This document shows, piece by piece, positions 62,901-64,000 of a DNA stretch of 64,000 nt (its first letter is position 1; every line of letters starts with the position of its first letter). The position numbers and the translations under genes are program-made. The DNA is from Onchocerca lupi (lineage: Eukaryota > Nematoda > Chromadorea > Rhabditida > Onchocercidae): assembly GCA_028564675.1 (NCBI GenBank), contig JAOVVO010000054.1, positions 152,286-216,285 of the forward strand, written 5' to 3'. A model generated the notes under the pieces. The model was not told the DNA's origin. It was given only the letters and a program-made list of their open reading frames with translations, and did not search any database.

Positions 62901-63944
62901 AGATCCGAATACTTCGATTTATTAAAACTTCGTCTGAAGATAATCTTGATAAAATCAGAGAATTCATTTTTTCTTTAAAAGCAATTCTGAAAAAAAATTT
63001 TAACTTTTAGCCAACTGCTTATTCAACTAAATCAAATATTTTATTGAAAAACTTGTAAAAATACATAAAATAATGGGGTCATTGTTTAAATATGCACTTA
63101 ACCATAAGAGACCACAATGTCCGCAAAGAATTATTGAAGTAATTCTTGTAAATCTTAACAGAAAGTTCTTCGCAGTAATTTTTGAATAGGCACTTACTAA
63201 TAGTCATTGTGGAATAAATAATAACAAATTTTAAAAACCGTTGATTTGTATTTGGCAGAATGCCTAATGATCTCAGTCGATTTTTGATCCCTCATATCTC
63301 AAGAAATTCAAGAAATCAGTACCTTTTGAAGAATGAAAAAATTCAAATGATTTTAATCGCAACAGCTTCTGCAGCTAACACAAAAAAAAACCTTTAAAAG
63401 AAGGATCGTTAATTCCAAAAAATTTTTTAACTAATGCCGAAAATTTTTGGAAATTGACAATTAACCTGTTGAAGATCGATATTTCAGTTTGTCATTATCT
63501 GCCTTCATATGTTCACCTTTCATTTTTCCTAACTTTCATTTTTGATTTCTTACCTTTTGAGTAGAAAAAAATTTTAGTAAGAAATAATTGTGTAGTTGAA
63601 GATAATTACATTATATTAGAATTCATAACACCGAAAAATCAAATGGGACTTATTTTATAGCAATATCTTTTTAAAATCTCGATCTCGTCAACTAAAAATT
63701 CAATAATCATCTAATCCCATCTAACTTGATGATAAGTATAAGTTAAGTATCTTGATGTCAAGTGTCCGGAAAATTCTACAAAATAAATTCGCTTCTTGAA
63801 GCCACTCTTGAGGAAGAGAATTGAGGCAGAGGATAGAGAGGTTATCGTTTGAGTCATCGGAGAGGAGACAGATTGGAAAAGGTCAGAAGGTCAGAGAGGG
63901 AAGAGGACATTTCTTTCTCTGAACAGAATAAATCTATCGAGCTA
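59951..63944. other. AT-rich region without a supported gene
   Basis: Four kilobases after UFL1. Open frames at 60,775-61,035, 61,462-61,725 and 61,814-62,110 have low-complexity, AT-driven composition, no domain and no convincing partner exons. AATAAT-rich and poly-T runs occur (for example 60,265-60,274). I see no RNA gene. Confidence 0.45.
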
Positions 63945-63954
63945 TTTATTATTA

Positions 63955-64000
<46 letters not shown>
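63945..64000 (+). repeat. (ATT)n trinucleotide microsatellite, running off the window
   Basis: An almost pure ATT/TTA tract fills the last 56 bases, with one interruption (TTTATT at 63,958-63,963). It continues past the right edge, so its true length is unknown. Confidence 0.97.

Overview
The window reads as nuclear DNA of an AT-rich nematode. Genes are split by short-to-medium introns (about 50-1,400 bases) with TTTCAG-type acceptors, and several start codons lie just behind an acceptor with no upstream exon, as expected for spliced-leader trans-splicing. Protein content (CYK-4, TTL-like, PCMT, COG2, UFL1) is metazoan. A spirurid or filarial worm is my best guess, but nothing in the window proves the genus. 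All gene models were joined by hand from splice sites and reading phase, without alignment software or RNA data.

Layout. 0.1-2.8 kb (+): a tubulin-tyrosine-ligase-like gene carrying a nonsense codon and a frameshift. 3.9-5.9 kb (-): remains of a casein kinase 1 / TTBK-type kinase. 7.3-9.4 kb (+): CASC3/Barentsz of the exon junction complex. 10.4-11.0 kb (+): ribosomal protein L37A (L43). 12-16.5 kb: small repeats and a decayed zinc-finger, transposase-like ORF. 17.7-24.1 kb and 25.6-30.9 kb (-): two full-length tandem copies of CYK-4/RACGAP1 with matching exon structure. 33.8-35.8 kb (+): a REEP5/Yop1-type ER-shaping protein. 39.3-40.0 kb (+): a possible small unknown gene. 40.2-42.2 kb (+): protein L-isoaspartate methyltransferase with an unusual secretory-type N-terminal extension. 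43.2-47.7 kb (-): a DDX5/DDX17-family RNA helicase with two tRNA-derived, SINE-like insertions in its introns. 49.0-53.9 kb (+): COG2. 54.8-60.0 kb (+): UFL1. The last 4 kb is AT-rich and ends in an ATT microsatellite.

The intact genes are unrelated housekeeping functions: mRNA metabolism (CASC3, DDX), translation (RPL37A), cytokinesis (CYK-4 x2), ER/Golgi and UFMylation (REEP, COG2, UFL1) and protein repair (PCMT). There is no sign of a pathway cluster. The least ordinary parts are the tandem cyk-4 pair, the signal-peptide-bearing PCMT, the two decayed genes at the left edge, the SINE-like copies and a near-perfect foldback in a COG2 intron. I found no CRISPR array, phage-like system or clearly new enzyme system.
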